64,000 nucleotides of DNA from Roseivirga sp. (lineage in GTDB: Bacteria > Bacteroidota > Bacteroidia > Cytophagales > Cyclobacteriaceae): the NCBI GenBank assembly GCA_021404565.1, contig JAAWWF010000001.1, positions 419,613 to 483,612 of the forward strand, written 5' to 3'. The notes below the pieces were generated by a model. It had not been told where the DNA came from and searched no databases. It saw only the letters and a program-made list of their open reading frames with translations. A program made the translations under genes and the position numbers. Positions 24,793-34,149 of this stretch are shown here, piece by piece; position 1 is the stretch's first letter; each line of letters begins with the position of its first letter.

Positions 24793-24870
24793 AAAAACGT
24801 ATTTTATAAAACATTCTTAATCAGTACTTATTTCAATCAAATCTATTTTTTTACAATAAAAACGTATTTT
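24793..24870. promoter_or_regulatory. Direct repeats of AAAAACGTATTTT in a divergent gap
   Basis: The 13-mer AAAAACGTATTTT occurs at 24793-24805 and at 24858-24870, 65 nt apart, between the divergent starts at 24732 and 24876. Each copy is a near palindrome around ACGT. The second ends 5 nt before the start codon at 24876. A shared operator is plausible, but the AT-rich context weakens the case. Confidence 0.45.
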
Positions 24871-24875
24871 TAAAA

Positions 24876-26354
24876 ATGCGTTTTCTGGAAGAAGTAATCA
24901 CCTCATTGGATGAAGGAGATCATCGCGAATTTCAATTTTTCATACAAAGAAGCCGTCAGAAGAAGGGGCGCAAAGACCTGGCGCTGTTTTCGTTCTTGGC
25001 TTCAGGTGAAACAGACACCCATAAATTGAAAGAAAAACTGGAAGTGAATGACAATGCCTATCATACCCTGCGAAAGCGACTTTACAAGCACCTGTCAGAG
25101 TTTGTGATACTGAAGTCAATGGATCAGGACGCCACAGCTTCCGGCAGGGTCAATGCCACCTACACCATGGCCAAATACCTCTTTCAAAAAGGACTGTCTG
25201 CTGCAGGCTGGAAACTCCTTCTGCGCGCAGAGCACTTCGGATTGCAATATGAGCTCTTCGATCTGCTGAATACAATCTATCTGCTCCAAATGGAGTATTG
25301 CCATTTAAATGCTGACCTGCAGCTCAGCAGCATTATTGCACACTATGAGCAAAACGGCAACCGGCTCAGACAATCTGAAAAAATCATTGTGTTACAAGCC
25401 GTGCTGAAAGAGCGCGTAACAAATTCGAGACGGCAAGGCGAAGAAGTGTCTTTTGGAGACATACTGACTGAAACACTCACCGACTTTAATATGAAGCGAC
25501 TGAGTAGGGAGAGTCCCAAAATTCTCTTTTCTCTCATGTCTACCTTAAGGCAATGGGTTGTGGTGAGTAAGGAATTCCACTCCTTCGAACCGACCCTGGA
25601 GCGCAGCTACCTCTCCCTCACTCACAAGGAAAACCATTACTATATGGTTCAGTTAATGGTGATGCTGGCCCACACTAAGTATCGAACCAAAAAGTTCAGC
25701 GAGTCGATGCACTATCTGGGGGCCCTCTCCATACATCTCGATCATACTCCGGTTCACTTTCAAAAGAGCACCTTAATCAAGGTGAATCAGCTCAAAGCTG
25801 CCAATCTCATTTTTCTGGGAGGACTGAAAGAATCTATCCTGCTCCTGGAAGAACTGGCCAAACAAAAGCTGCCGGAGCGGGTTCGCGGCAATGTCATTAC
25901 CAACCTCGGCATTTATCATTTTTACCAGCAAGACTACAAGCGTTGCATCCAGTTACTCAACACTTATGACCACACCGATACCTGGTATAAAAATCACCTG
26001 GGCCTGGAGTGGTTGCTCAAAAGAGACCTCATGGCAGTATTGCTTTTTAATGATTCGGGCCAGAAAGACCTTGCAGAATCAAAAATTCGATCGATCGAAA
26101 GAAAGTATACCGCTTTGTTTCATCAGAAGAGATATAAACGGGCTGCCACCTTTCTCACCCTGATCAAACGCATTGTGTATGAAGAAGAAATACTGAATCT
26201 GGCCGATCTGGAGAAAAAAGTGCAGGTATCCTGGGAATGGGTACCGCGACAGGAAGAAGATCTGCAGGCCATGATCTTCTATGCCTGGCTTCGTTCAAAA
26301 ATAACGAAGCAGACTTTCTACGAATGTATGGTAGAGATGATACAGACAAATTAA
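24876..26354 (+). CDS. Conserved-looking cytoplasmic protein, helical, TPR-like, 492 aa
   Basis: No family could be named. There is no signal peptide or membrane segment. The N-terminal 80 residues (GDHREFQFFIQRSRQKKGRKDLALFSFL and NDNAYHTLRKRLYKHLSEFVIL) look like a helical domain of basic and aromatic residues. The remainder is a series of paired helices resembling degenerate TPR repeats (for example RVRGNVITNLGIYHFYQQDYKRCIQLLNTY at about 331-360). Such proteins in Bacteroidota often act as scaffolds or signalling sensors, but that is inference only. It is divergent from the DUF2339 gene, with shared AAAAACGTATTTT repeats between the two starts. Confidence 0.75.
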   Translation: MRFLEEVITSLDEGDHREFQFFIQRSRQKKGRKDLALFSFLASGETDTHKLKEKLEVNDNAYHTLRKRLYKHLSEFVILKSMDQDATASGRVNATYTMAKYLFQKGLSAAGWKLLLRAEHFGLQYELFDLLNTIYLLQMEYCHLNADLQLSSIIAHYEQNGNRLRQSEKIIVLQAVLKERVTNSRRQGEEVSFGDILTETLTDFNMKRLSRESPKILFSLMSTLRQWVVVSKEFHSFEPTLERSYLSLTHKENHYYMVQLMVMLAHTKYRTKKFSESMHYLGALSIHLDHTPVHFQKSTLIKVNQLKAANLIFLGGLKESILLLEELAKQKLPERVRGNVITNLGIYHFYQQDYKRCIQLLNTYDHTDTWYKNHLGLEWLLKRDLMAVLLFNDSGQKDLAESKIRSIERKYTALFHQKRYKRAATFLTLIKRIVYEEEILNLADLEKKVQVSWEWVPRQEEDLQAMIFYAWLRSKITKQTFYECMVEMIQTN

Positions 26355-26517
26355 ACCTGCTGTGAACCGGTTTTTTGCGTGAACGGCATATTTCAAATAA
26401 ATCTGCTTCAGATAATCCGTGAGGGAATAACTTTCGTACACCTTAATTAATTCTCAAGGTTGTAGGAACTAAAGGCGAAGAGGTTAAAAACAATCCAATA
26501 TCCATTAAATTAGCTAT

Positions 26518-27231
26518 ATGTCGAAAAGGGCAAAAATATCCTGGCGTTCTTTCTTTCTCGAAATCCTCTCGATTTTCATAGGCATTACGGTAGCTTTTTC
26601 GCTGGACAATTGGAACCAGAAGCGCCTTCAGAAGATAGACGAGATTAAAATGCTCAAAGAACTTCGCAATGGTCTTCAGTCCACTCTGGACGATATGGAA
26701 TCTAACAGCGAGGGACATGCTTCCAGCATTCATTCAGGAATACAACTCGTGAAATTCATCAATGGTGAATTGCTCTCTACAGACTCGGTAGCCAACTATT
26801 ACACCGATGCCCTGGTCGATTATACATTCACTCCCAATACGGGTGCCTATGAAACACTCAAATCAAGGGGAGTCCATCTCATTTCCAATGATTCAATAAG
26901 GCTGGCAATTGTTAATCTCTACGATTTTACCTTCAAGGCCATGGTAAGATTGGAAGAAGGTGAAGGAGCCTACAAGTTTTATCAAAACTACTCGCCCCTT
27001 CTAAACAAGAGAATGTCCGGAATGAAGCCTTCCTACTATGTCAACAAGAGACTTAAAAGGATAGATTACCCGACCAATTATTCCAAAAGGCAGGACCATG
27101 AATTCATGTTACTAACGGAAAACATGAATCATAGCAGAGTGGTGATGCTCAACTTTTACAAAAGAGAGGAAATAAGGGTGAAAAAGCTTATTGAAGACAT
27201 TCAAAAGGAGCTTTCCCTACTTTCTGACTAA
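26518..27231 (+). CDS. DUF6090-like single-pass membrane protein
   Basis: The N-terminal FFLEILSIFIGITVAFSLDNWNQKR (about residues 12-36) is the conserved signature of DUF6090 proteins of Bacteroidota: one membrane helix followed by a DNW motif. The remaining 200 residues are largely helical, with coiled-coil character near IDEIKMLKELRNGLQSTLDDME. The function is unknown. The gene has 163 nt before it and 102 nt before the Ddl start, and no evident operon partner. Confidence 0.8.
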   Translation: MSKRAKISWRSFFLEILSIFIGITVAFSLDNWNQKRLQKIDEIKMLKELRNGLQSTLDDMESNSEGHASSIHSGIQLVKFINGELLSTDSVANYYTDALVDYTFTPNTGAYETLKSRGVHLISNDSIRLAIVNLYDFTFKAMVRLEEGEGAYKFYQNYSPLLNKRMSGMKPSYYVNKRLKRIDYPTNYSKRQDHEFMLLTENMNHSRVVMLNFYKREEIRVKKLIEDIQKELSLLSD

Positions 27232-27333
27232 ACTAGCTATATTCCACAAGGCAGAGTCGGCAACAAAAAACCATGTCCTCACTATGAAATTTCTGACTCC
27301 TTGTCGTTATTGAATCAGCAATCATTTTTTGTC

Positions 27334-28404
27334 ATGACAAAGCTTAAAGTAGCCCTGATTTTTGGTGGAAAATCCACTGAGCACTCCATCTCCATTCGAT
27401 CTACACGAGGTATTCTGAGCCAGATCAACCGAGACAACTATGAGTTGAGTCTGATTAAAATAGACCTTAGCGGCAACTGGTGGCTGCTGCCCGCGCTCGA
27501 CCCCGACAACACGGACAATACTCCCATTACACTGATACCCGGAAGTAACGGAGCCAAAGTATTGAATACCGACACAGGGGTGATTGAGGAAGAAATTGAT
27601 CTCGCCTTCCCGATTCTACATGGTATTTTTGGGGAAGACGGCACCATTCAGGGCTTGTTTAAAATGGTAAACATAGCCTTTGTGGGCTGCGGTGTAACTG
27701 GCTCGGGAGTCTGTATGGATAAGGATGTAACCAAGCGCTTACTCCGCGATGCGGGTATTGGTATTGCACCTTACCTGTGCGCCACAAAGCATAACCCCTA
27801 TAGCTATGAAGAAGCCTGCAAGGCGTTAGATACAGATACACTCTTTCTCAAGCCAGCCAGCCTTGGCTCCTCGGTTGGGGTACATAAGGTAACCAATCAG
27901 GCAGACTACGCTGCCGGCCTGAAAGACGGTCTTGAATATGATATTAAGGTGATCATAGAACCCAATATCGTGGGTCGGGAAATTGAATGTGCTGTTTTGG
28001 GCAATGAAGACCCCAAAGCCTCCTATCCGGGAGAAATCGTAATGGAGAACGATGCCTTTTATGACTTTGAGTCAAAGTATATCAGCAAGGAAGCGGCCAA
28101 ACTCCACATCCCTGCCAAGCTCTCGGATGATCAAATCAGTGAAATGCGAAAAATGGCCTCTGATGCTTTTACAACCTGTGGCTGTGAGGGACTGGCACGG
28201 GTAGACTTTTTTGTAAAGGAAGATGGGGAAATGATTATCAATGAGATCAATACATTACCGGGCTTTACCGAAGTAAGCATGTACCCAAAAATGTGGGAGG
28301 CCACAGGTATAGGTTATAGCGAGCTACTCGATATTCTGATAGAACTTGGTATGGAGCGATACCAACGTGAACAAGAATTAAAAATTATTTCGCATCCTGC
28401 CTGA
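27334..28404 (+). CDS. ddl: D-alanine--D-alanine ligase
   Basis: The ATP-grasp ligase joins two D-alanines for peptidoglycan precursor synthesis. The ATG at 27334 was chosen because MTKLKVALIFGGKSTEHSIS is the standard N-terminus, whereas an upstream TTG at 27301 would add 11 unconserved residues. Family motifs are present: GGKSTEHSIS, HGIFGEDGTIQGLF, LKPASLGSSVGV (ATP-grasp) and the metal-binding NEINTLPGFTEVSMYPKMW. The length of 356 aa is normal. Its stop overlaps the GNAT start by one base (TGATG), so the two are probably co-translated. Confidence 0.93.
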   Translation: MTKLKVALIFGGKSTEHSISIRSTRGILSQINRDNYELSLIKIDLSGNWWLLPALDPDNTDNTPITLIPGSNGAKVLNTDTGVIEEEIDLAFPILHGIFGEDGTIQGLFKMVNIAFVGCGVTGSGVCMDKDVTKRLLRDAGIGIAPYLCATKHNPYSYEEACKALDTDTLFLKPASLGSSVGVHKVTNQADYAAGLKDGLEYDIKVIIEPNIVGREIECAVLGNEDPKASYPGEIVMENDAFYDFESKYISKEAAKLHIPAKLSDDQISEMRKMASDAFTTCGCEGLARVDFFVKEDGEMIINEINTLPGFTEVSMYPKMWEATGIGYSELLDILIELGMERYQREQELKIISHPA

Positions 28405-28946
28405 TGGAAATCTTACAAATCCCGAATACCGAAGTGCCTGCTAACCTGGCACTGGCTGCCATTGCTCTGGAATATGCTACCTGGCCCGTAAAGCCCCCAA
28501 GCCAAAAGACGGAAGCCGAACAGATAGAAACTTACAGAAATCGCAGTAAGGGCCGGCAGGCATTTTTTGCCATGGAAGAAAAACTACTGGGCTATGCCGA
28601 AATTTTCCCACGCGTTATACATACCCAGTCTGGCAGTATTAAAATCATGGGGCTCGGAAGTGTTTGTGTGTCAATGGAGAGTCGTGGTACTGGTATCGGC
28701 AGAAAGCTGGTCGAGGCTTGTTTCAGGGCAGTAGATACCAGCAGTACCGAGGTTTGCCTCTTCCAAACTGGAGTACCAGACTTCTATGCAAAGCTTAACT
28801 GCAAACCAGTTGAAAACACCTTTGTAAATAGAACCGATCCGGAAGATCCAGACAAAAACCCCTTCTGGGATGATCATATAATGATCTACCCAGCTGACTA
28901 CTCCTGGCCCTCAGGAATTATTGATCTGAATGGTAAAGGGTATTAA
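28404..28946 (+). CDS. GNAT-family N-acetyltransferase
   Basis: The 180-aa protein has the GNAT core: a beta strand pair with FFAMEEKLLGYAEIFPRVI, then the acetyl-CoA pyrophosphate loop SRGTGIGRKLVEACFRA (about 93-109) and a late strand EVCLFQTGVPDFYAKLNCKPV. The acceptor substrate is unknown. It starts on the last base of ddl, so coupling to the cell-wall ligase is structural rather than evidence of function. 195 nt of apparently noncoding sequence follow. Confidence 0.85.
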   Translation: MEILQIPNTEVPANLALAAIALEYATWPVKPPSQKTEAEQIETYRNRSKGRQAFFAMEEKLLGYAEIFPRVIHTQSGSIKIMGLGSVCVSMESRGTGIGRKLVEACFRAVDTSSTEVCLFQTGVPDFYAKLNCKPVENTFVNRTDPEDPDKNPFWDDHIMIYPADYSWPSGIIDLNGKGY

Positions 28947-29141
28947 CCCTCTCACTTAGCCAGTACTCCTCTTTATCATTCACCAACATTGCAGCGAAAT
29001 TGCCTTACCTGAGGAGAATCACAATCCGTTTTTCTAATAAACACAAATAAGAGGATAACATTCCTCTGGTCAATTAGTCTCTCTTATATCGCTTATCAGC
29101 ATTTAAGTCGATAACTTATAAACCTGGAGAATTCACGATTT

Positions 29142-30131
29142 ATGAAAATTGGTATTATTGGAGGCACGGGTATGCTGGGACATCATTTGGCCATAGCAGC
29201 TCAATTAAGGCAATATCAGATCAGGATTATTCATCGGGCAAGCTCGGATCTCAGTCGTATTGCAGATTTAACCTATGAAAGCCGCATTGCCGATTTGAAT
29301 GACAGAGGAAGTCTGATCAGGGCCATGGAAGGGCTTGATATGGTAGCCAATTGTGGGGCTTACTACCCCACCCTGCCCAAACCACTATCACAGGAGATCA
29401 AGACAGCACGACTGCAAATGCAGTTTTTTCTGGATGCCGTGAAAGAAGCCGGTATCCAACGAGCTCTTTACCTGGGGGGCGCCATCGCTATGCCTAAAGC
29501 CAAAACAGGTATGGGTCATGAAGAACTCTATTATGACCAGGCTCCTGAAAACCCCGCACCTTATGTACAGGTAAAATGGCTGATGGACAAGATGGCCAGA
29601 GAAGCGGCCAGAGATGGGGTTCCAATCGTCATTGGTATTCCGCCTATGACTTTTGGGGAATACGACTACGGCCCTACTACCGGCAGGTTGATTGTAGACC
29701 TGGCCAACCAAACCTTACCGGCCTATATAAAAGGAAACCGCAATGTCATTTATGCGCGTGATGCAGGTCGGGGATTGCTGCTAGCACTTGAAAAAGGCCG
29801 CTTTGGCGAACGCTACCTCATCACCGGGCATAACACCACTACTGATGACCTGGTAGCTGCTATTTGTCAACAGGCAGGAGTTCCACTTCTCAAAAAGACA
29901 CTTCCTCTTAGGTTGGCTAAAATCATTTCAAAATTCCAGGAGGTGCGTTATACGCTGTTTAAAGGAGCTCCCCCTACCCTCTCTTCCACCGCCATTGCTG
30001 TCTTAGCCGGAGGTCAGCACCTGGATGGAAGCAAAGCCAAAAGGGAGCTTGGTTATGAACCCGATCTGAACATAGAAGGTGCCATACAACGAGCCCATAA
30101 GTGGTTTGAGAAAGAAAAATATATAGAATAA
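29142..30131 (+). CDS. NAD(P)-dependent epimerase/dehydratase, extended SDR
   Basis: An N-terminal Rossmann motif GIIGGTGMLGHHLA (about residues 3-16) and the catalytic pair in PYVQVKW (YxxxK, about 144-150) mark an extended short-chain dehydrogenase. The layout (329 aa, C-terminal substrate region with YLITGHNTT) is close to dihydroflavonol-4-reductase-like and sugar-nucleotide epimerase groups. The substrate cannot be fixed. It is followed after 27 nt by the SIMPL-domain gene on the same strand. Confidence 0.85.
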   Translation: MKIGIIGGTGMLGHHLAIAAQLRQYQIRIIHRASSDLSRIADLTYESRIADLNDRGSLIRAMEGLDMVANCGAYYPTLPKPLSQEIKTARLQMQFFLDAVKEAGIQRALYLGGAIAMPKAKTGMGHEELYYDQAPENPAPYVQVKWLMDKMAREAARDGVPIVIGIPPMTFGEYDYGPTTGRLIVDLANQTLPAYIKGNRNVIYARDAGRGLLLALEKGRFGERYLITGHNTTTDDLVAAICQQAGVPLLKKTLPLRLAKIISKFQEVRYTLFKGAPPTLSSTAIAVLAGGQHLDGSKAKRELGYEPDLNIEGAIQRAHKWFEKEKYIE

Positions 30132-30158
30132 ACAGTCACACATTAAACTCAATGAATC

Positions 30159-30839
30159 ATGTACAAAGCACTAATCTCAACACTATTACTCTGCTTCGCA
30201 GTTGCTACTTCAATTGCTCAGAACAATGAAACAGATCCGTACATAGAGGTAAATGGCTCTGCGGAAATGGACATTACACCAGATATCATCGTGTACACCG
30301 TTGTACTGCGGGAATATGAAAAGGATCGGAAAATCGTATCCCTTGAAGATATTGAAGGCGGTTTCCTGATTGCCGTTAATGCCAGTGGCATTAAAAAAGA
30401 AAACATCAAGATCACAAACGTATCAGCCAGTGCCCTGGGGACTAAAAGAAAGCGCAAGGCATTTGCCAGTAAAACTTACAACCTTACTTTCAAGGACCCT
30501 TCCGGGCTTAAGGATTTTACCGACCGCCTTGACAACCTGGATATTGAAAGCCAAAGTATAAGCAAGGTAACCCATAGTCGACTGCCTGAGTTCAGGCTCG
30601 AGCTTAAAAAAACGGCACTGCTGGCTGCAAAAAACAAGGCGGAAGCCCTCCTTTCTGTTGTTGACTCAAAGCTGGGAAAGCCTCTCCTGATCAGAGAATT
30701 AGCAGGAGGAAACTATTCCAGACGCAATATCGGCTCCAATAGTATTTCCAATGATGATTTGGATGTACTATTGAACGGAATAGGTTTTAAACCTATCAAA
30801 CTCCGCTTCGAGATCATGGCAAGGTTCCGGATTGATTGA
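30159..30839 (+). CDS. SIMPL-domain (DUF541) periplasmic protein
   Basis: A signal peptide (MYKALISTLLLCFAVATSIAQ) precedes an YIEVNGSAEMDITPDIIVYTVVL segment, the typical opening of the SIMPL/DUF541 family (oxidative-stress defence type proteins such as YggE). The rest has the expected alternating strands and a KNKAEALLSVVDSKLGKPLLIRE helix-strand unit. The family's molecular role is poorly known. It probably follows the SDR gene on the same mRNA. Confidence 0.85.
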   Translation: MYKALISTLLLCFAVATSIAQNNETDPYIEVNGSAEMDITPDIIVYTVVLREYEKDRKIVSLEDIEGGFLIAVNASGIKKENIKITNVSASALGTKRKRKAFASKTYNLTFKDPSGLKDFTDRLDNLDIESQSISKVTHSRLPEFRLELKKTALLAAKNKAEALLSVVDSKLGKPLLIRELAGGNYSRRNIGSNSISNDDLDVLLNGIGFKPIKLRFEIMARFRID

Positions 30840-30905
30840 GCTCTGTATGGGGCATACCTGGGGAAGTCAGCAGAATTCGTCATACGCTATTCCTCTTACT
30901 TACCG

Positions 30906-30913
30906 TATTTTTG
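30906..30913 (+). promoter_or_regulatory. -7 element (TATTTTTG) before the AraC-CPBP pair
   Basis: TATTTTTG fits TAnnTTTG and lies 7 nt before the ATG at 30921, similar to the spacing in the phhA leader promoter. No convincing -33 TTTG is present about 19 nt upstream. Confidence 0.35.
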
Positions 30914-30920
30914 GTATGGT

Positions 30921-31529
30921 ATGAAGAAGTCGATTCAGCAGGTTTTGAATTTCATCGAAGATCATTTAAGTGATCGGCTGACTTCCGATATGCTCGCTGA
31001 AAAAGCTTGCCTGTCTCTTTCCCGCTTTCACAGAGTATTTAAACAGGAGACCGGAGCCACTCCCCAAAAGTTCATAGAAAAGCTGCGGCTGGCCAAAGCC
31101 TATGCAGTAATTACCCAGGGCGAAGGGCTGGTACAAGACCTGGCTCTATCCTTAGGTTATAATGACTATGAAACCTTTTCCAGGGCTTTTAAACGTCAAT
31201 ATCATTACTCTCCCGATGATCTGAAGGTCATCGCTCAAAAGGTCAAGGCAGGTATTCAGGGTCAAAGTAAAGTATTTATGATCACCCATGACAGCCTGGA
31301 AATGGATGGTATTAAGGAGAAAATTCTGGCCAGACTCAAAGAGGAGGGCATTGACCTGAATGCCATTGAGCAACGAAATGCTGTTATGATTACCCCGATC
31401 GATCTTTCGGAAGAGGGTGATGAAGGCGAATTGGTTAAGAACAAGTATCTATTGAGTGACGGTGAGCGCCTCTGGGAAGAGTTAGTCACCGACCTGATAC
31501 CAGGTCCCGGAAAGGAGGACCAGACATGA
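30921..31529 (+). CDS. AraC-family transcriptional regulator, short form
   Basis: The DNA-binding AraC domain is at the N-terminus (about residues 1-105): two HTH units with LTSDMLAEKACLSLSRFHRVFKQETGATPQKFIEKLRLAKAY and VQDLALSLGYNDYETFSRAFKRQYHYSPDDLK. The remaining 95 residues, with MDGIKEKILARLKEEGIDLNAIEQ, do not match a GyrI-type effector domain that I recognise. Its last 4 nt overlap the CPBP protease gene as ATGA, so the two are translationally coupled and may work together. Confidence 0.83.
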   Translation: MKKSIQQVLNFIEDHLSDRLTSDMLAEKACLSLSRFHRVFKQETGATPQKFIEKLRLAKAYAVITQGEGLVQDLALSLGYNDYETFSRAFKRQYHYSPDDLKVIAQKVKAGIQGQSKVFMITHDSLEMDGIKEKILARLKEEGIDLNAIEQRNAVMITPIDLSEEGDEGELVKNKYLLSDGERLWEELVTDLIPGPGKEDQT

Positions 31530-32248
31530 GTTATGGGCTAATATTCTTTGCCCTTTTAGCGGGAGTGATTTTCCCTCTTTATGCTTTTGCCACTGCCAGG
31601 AAAACGCAGGCATACATGCATGCCAATCCGGACAAGCTGATTCAAACCTATAAAAGCATCCTGGTAATGCAGTGGGGTATGTGCCTGCCTGTAGTCATTA
31701 TGCTTAGCCTTAAGGCCGGAGGTTTATCATCTATTGGTCTTCATTTTTTTACCGATCCCCTTAGTATTGCCGGACTTGTGGCCACTGTAATACTCGGAGC
31801 TCAATTGGTAAAAAGACTACCCTACCCAGAAAAGAGGTTGATTAAAGGCAAAAAGAAGCTAAAAGAGGTCATGTTTGTGCTGCCGAAAAACAAGGCGGAA
31901 CATCAATGGTCGCTTGGCGTATCAGTGACAGCCGGAGTCTGTGAAGAGATTCTGTTTCGCGGCCTTTTTTATGAGCTTCTGCTGGAACATACCACGGCCA
32001 TATTTGCCATACTGATTGTCAATATCATGTTTGGGCTGGGGCATGCCGGCACCAAGTTTAAAAACATGTTATCGACTATGGGGCTTGGCCTTCTCTGGTC
32101 AGCCATTTACTATTTCACAGGCTCGCTCTGGGTACCCATAGCCATGCATATTCTGGTGGACGTATACTCCCTTACCCTCGGTCTCAAGGTCTATCAATAT
32201 GATCAGCAAATCGTCAACCAGGTTGAAAAAACCGCTGATGCCGGATAA
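31526..32248 (+). CDS. CPBP (Abi) intramembrane metalloprotease
   Basis: The 240-aa polytopic membrane protein carries the CPBP/CAAX-protease-like motifs EEILFR (glutamates and arginine, about 134-139), FGLGH (about 170-174) and a late MHILVD histidine. These residues form the metal-dependent intramembrane site in Rce1-like enzymes. Its substrate is unknown; roles include prenyl-protein processing in eukaryotes and peptide handling or immunity in bacteria. The 4-nt overlap with the AraC-type regulator gene makes co-expression near certain. Confidence 0.85.
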   Translation: MSYGLIFFALLAGVIFPLYAFATARKTQAYMHANPDKLIQTYKSILVMQWGMCLPVVIMLSLKAGGLSSIGLHFFTDPLSIAGLVATVILGAQLVKRLPYPEKRLIKGKKKLKEVMFVLPKNKAEHQWSLGVSVTAGVCEEILFRGLFYELLLEHTTAIFAILIVNIMFGLGHAGTKFKNMLSTMGLGLLWSAIYYFTGSLWVPIAMHILVDVYSLTLGLKVYQYDQQIVNQVEKTADAG

Positions 32249-32293
32249 TACAGCAGACTCACGGCTACACTATCCGGGTTGAAAGCCTGAATA

Positions 32294-33946
32294 TTATTGA
32301 TTCGACAGGCCAAGCACATCCACGCCCTGGTCAAAGACAATATCCACTGGAATTCCCAGTGAAGCCAGCTTGTCCAGGTCGGCCTGGAGTTGATCTTTGA
32401 TCACCACTTTCTCATCTACCAATTGGGCTACACCATCATAGTCACCATCTCCCTGTAGGGTCAGGATAATCTCAGACAGTGAGTTCATAGCCTGCTTTAG
32501 CTTATCATAATCAATTTTGTAGGTACCTGTAGCAGTATCTCTGGTAAAAGCACCTTGCTCCTGAAAGTAATTAAAGCGGATCATATTGGCTTTTCCGTGG
32601 GCGCTGGAAGCACCAAAACGAACAGATCGGAAAATGGATGCCATAAAGGTAGTGTAGTACTCTTTCATGTCTCCTTCTATCTCTCCTTTCTCATGCAGCT
32701 TAGACACCATATAGAGTCCCAGTACATCGGCCTTTCCTTCCTCTAAAGCCGAAGCATGTTCTTTTAGTGCTGAACGCACCGTACCCTTGCCATTAATAGT
32801 GTTTTTAATACCCAGACCATGAGCCACTTCGTGAAACATGGTATTGGCAAAAAATGCATCGAATGTAATGTACTGGCGCTGATCTTTGTCAATCAAAACA
32901 TCCGTAATAGGAAGTAAAATCTTGTCGTATTTAGCACGCATGGCATTTTTTAGCTGAGATCTGCGCGTACCTTTTTGCAGCTGTACCTGCTCATCATTGG
33001 GTAGGTTTACCGCAATGGTTTTGCTACCGGCATTACAGTCACCGGCATAATAAATTACATCAAAGGCAGCCAGTTGAGAGTTTGCCCCGGGCTCTTCGGA
33101 TTTATAAGCCTCTGGTACCGGAATTCCTGTCTGCAACTCGGGGAGCAAGGCCGCATATTTGGCCAGGCGGGCGCTCCATTCCATATCTTTTACCAGCACA
33201 TAGGTGGTGTGTGATGCTTTATAACCAAATAGCTGATCTTCATAGGTCTCTGTTGGTCCTGTGATTATGTCAATCTGATTGGTGGTCATATCCATCCAGG
33301 CCAGGTCACTCTCTCGATATTCATCGGTAAGCAGCGCTTCTGCTTTGAGGGTCAGATACTTTTTCAATTGTTCATTTTCAGCAAGTTCAGCAGCTTTTTT
33401 CAAAAGGTCAGATGCCCTTTGAGTCTCTTCCGCAAAGGCCTCGTGGTAAGGAATCGTGTATAGCTCGCCAGCTTCATTTCTCCTCAAAATGGTATATAAT
33501 GATGTTTTATCTTCCAAATCAGCTGCTTCAAATTCTTCCTTGGTCATGTCCGTAGGATAGAAATTGGCTCCTGCAGGCTTCTCGCCTACTCCACCCACAA
33601 AAGATTCATTATTATTCAGCCGGTCCCAGGGTCCATAGTTGATCGCAGCAAAATCGCGTTCTCTCTGATCGCTGATGCCATTAAGCAGTGCTTCTTTGTC
33701 TCCGTAAGCCTGTTGCCAGAAGATAGCATCCATAATCTGAGCCACCTCAATCAGGATAGGGATCATGCGCTCCTGTTTCTCGCTTAATGTACCCAGGTCT
33801 GTTCCCAACCTTACTTTGGTGTACATCGCAGATTTAGCATCCATTGGGGTTTCAGTCTCTTGCTCAGTTTCTCCACCCGACTGGCAGGAATTAAAGGCTA
33901 TAAGGGAGATAAAGACAAGGGACAGGAATAAGACAGGCTTACGCAT
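32294..33946 (-). CDS. M49 (dipeptidyl-peptidase III)-like metallopeptidase, lipoprotein
   Basis: A lipoprotein signal ends at Cys 21 (LIAFNSC). The zinc site is HEVAH at 372-376, followed by the second family motif LEEGKAD (401-407), which matches EE(C/G)(R/K)A(D/E) of family M49. Classical DPP III has a six-residue HExxGH. The five-residue form here is like the pentapeptide variant described for some bacterial members. The enzyme probably trims dipeptides outside the inner membrane. It converges with the CPBP gene, 45 nt between the stops. The length of 550 aa is slightly short for the family because of the compact N-terminal region. Confidence 0.8.
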   Translation of the reverse strand: MRKPVLFLSLVFISLIAFNSCQSGGETEQETETPMDAKSAMYTKVRLGTDLGTLSEKQERMIPILIEVAQIMDAIFWQQAYGDKEALLNGISDQRERDFAAINYGPWDRLNNNESFVGGVGEKPAGANFYPTDMTKEEFEAADLEDKTSLYTILRRNEAGELYTIPYHEAFAEETQRASDLLKKAAELAENEQLKKYLTLKAEALLTDEYRESDLAWMDMTTNQIDIITGPTETYEDQLFGYKASHTTYVLVKDMEWSARLAKYAALLPELQTGIPVPEAYKSEEPGANSQLAAFDVIYYAGDCNAGSKTIAVNLPNDEQVQLQKGTRRSQLKNAMRAKYDKILLPITDVLIDKDQRQYITFDAFFANTMFHEVAHGLGIKNTINGKGTVRSALKEHASALEEGKADVLGLYMVSKLHEKGEIEGDMKEYYTTFMASIFRSVRFGASSAHGKANMIRFNYFQEQGAFTRDTATGTYKIDYDKLKQAMNSLSEIILTLQGDGDYDGVAQLVDEKVVIKDQLQADLDKLASLGIPVDIVFDQGVDVLGLSNQ

Positions 33947-34070
33947 AATTTAAGGTTGTTTGATAAAAAGCAGAGTAAATATAAGAAGCTTTGCCAGATT
34001 GGATTATGGGGCAGATCCCCGGCAGCTCTGAACATCGAATAATCACACCCTAAGATATACACTGCTTGTA

Positions 34071-34117
34071 AAAAAAAGATGCCGGTGTACTTCTCAATTA
34101 AGACAAGCGACACCGGC
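34071..34117 (-). terminator. Probable terminator of the cupin gene
   Basis: GCCGGTGT at 34081-34088 is complementary to ACACCGGC at 34110-34117, and on the minus strand the stem is followed by ATC and a run of T. It lies 33 nt beyond the cupin stop codon. The loop is long (21 nt). Confidence 0.6.
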
Positions 34118-34149
34118 CAGCGGATCCCGGTTAGGCTAGGAGGACCCGG

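Noticed and set aside
32240-32275. Inverted repeat CCGGATA...TATCCGG at the CPBP gene end
   Set aside because: Part of it lies in the coding sequence, the loop is long and no T tract follows, so a terminator is not supported.
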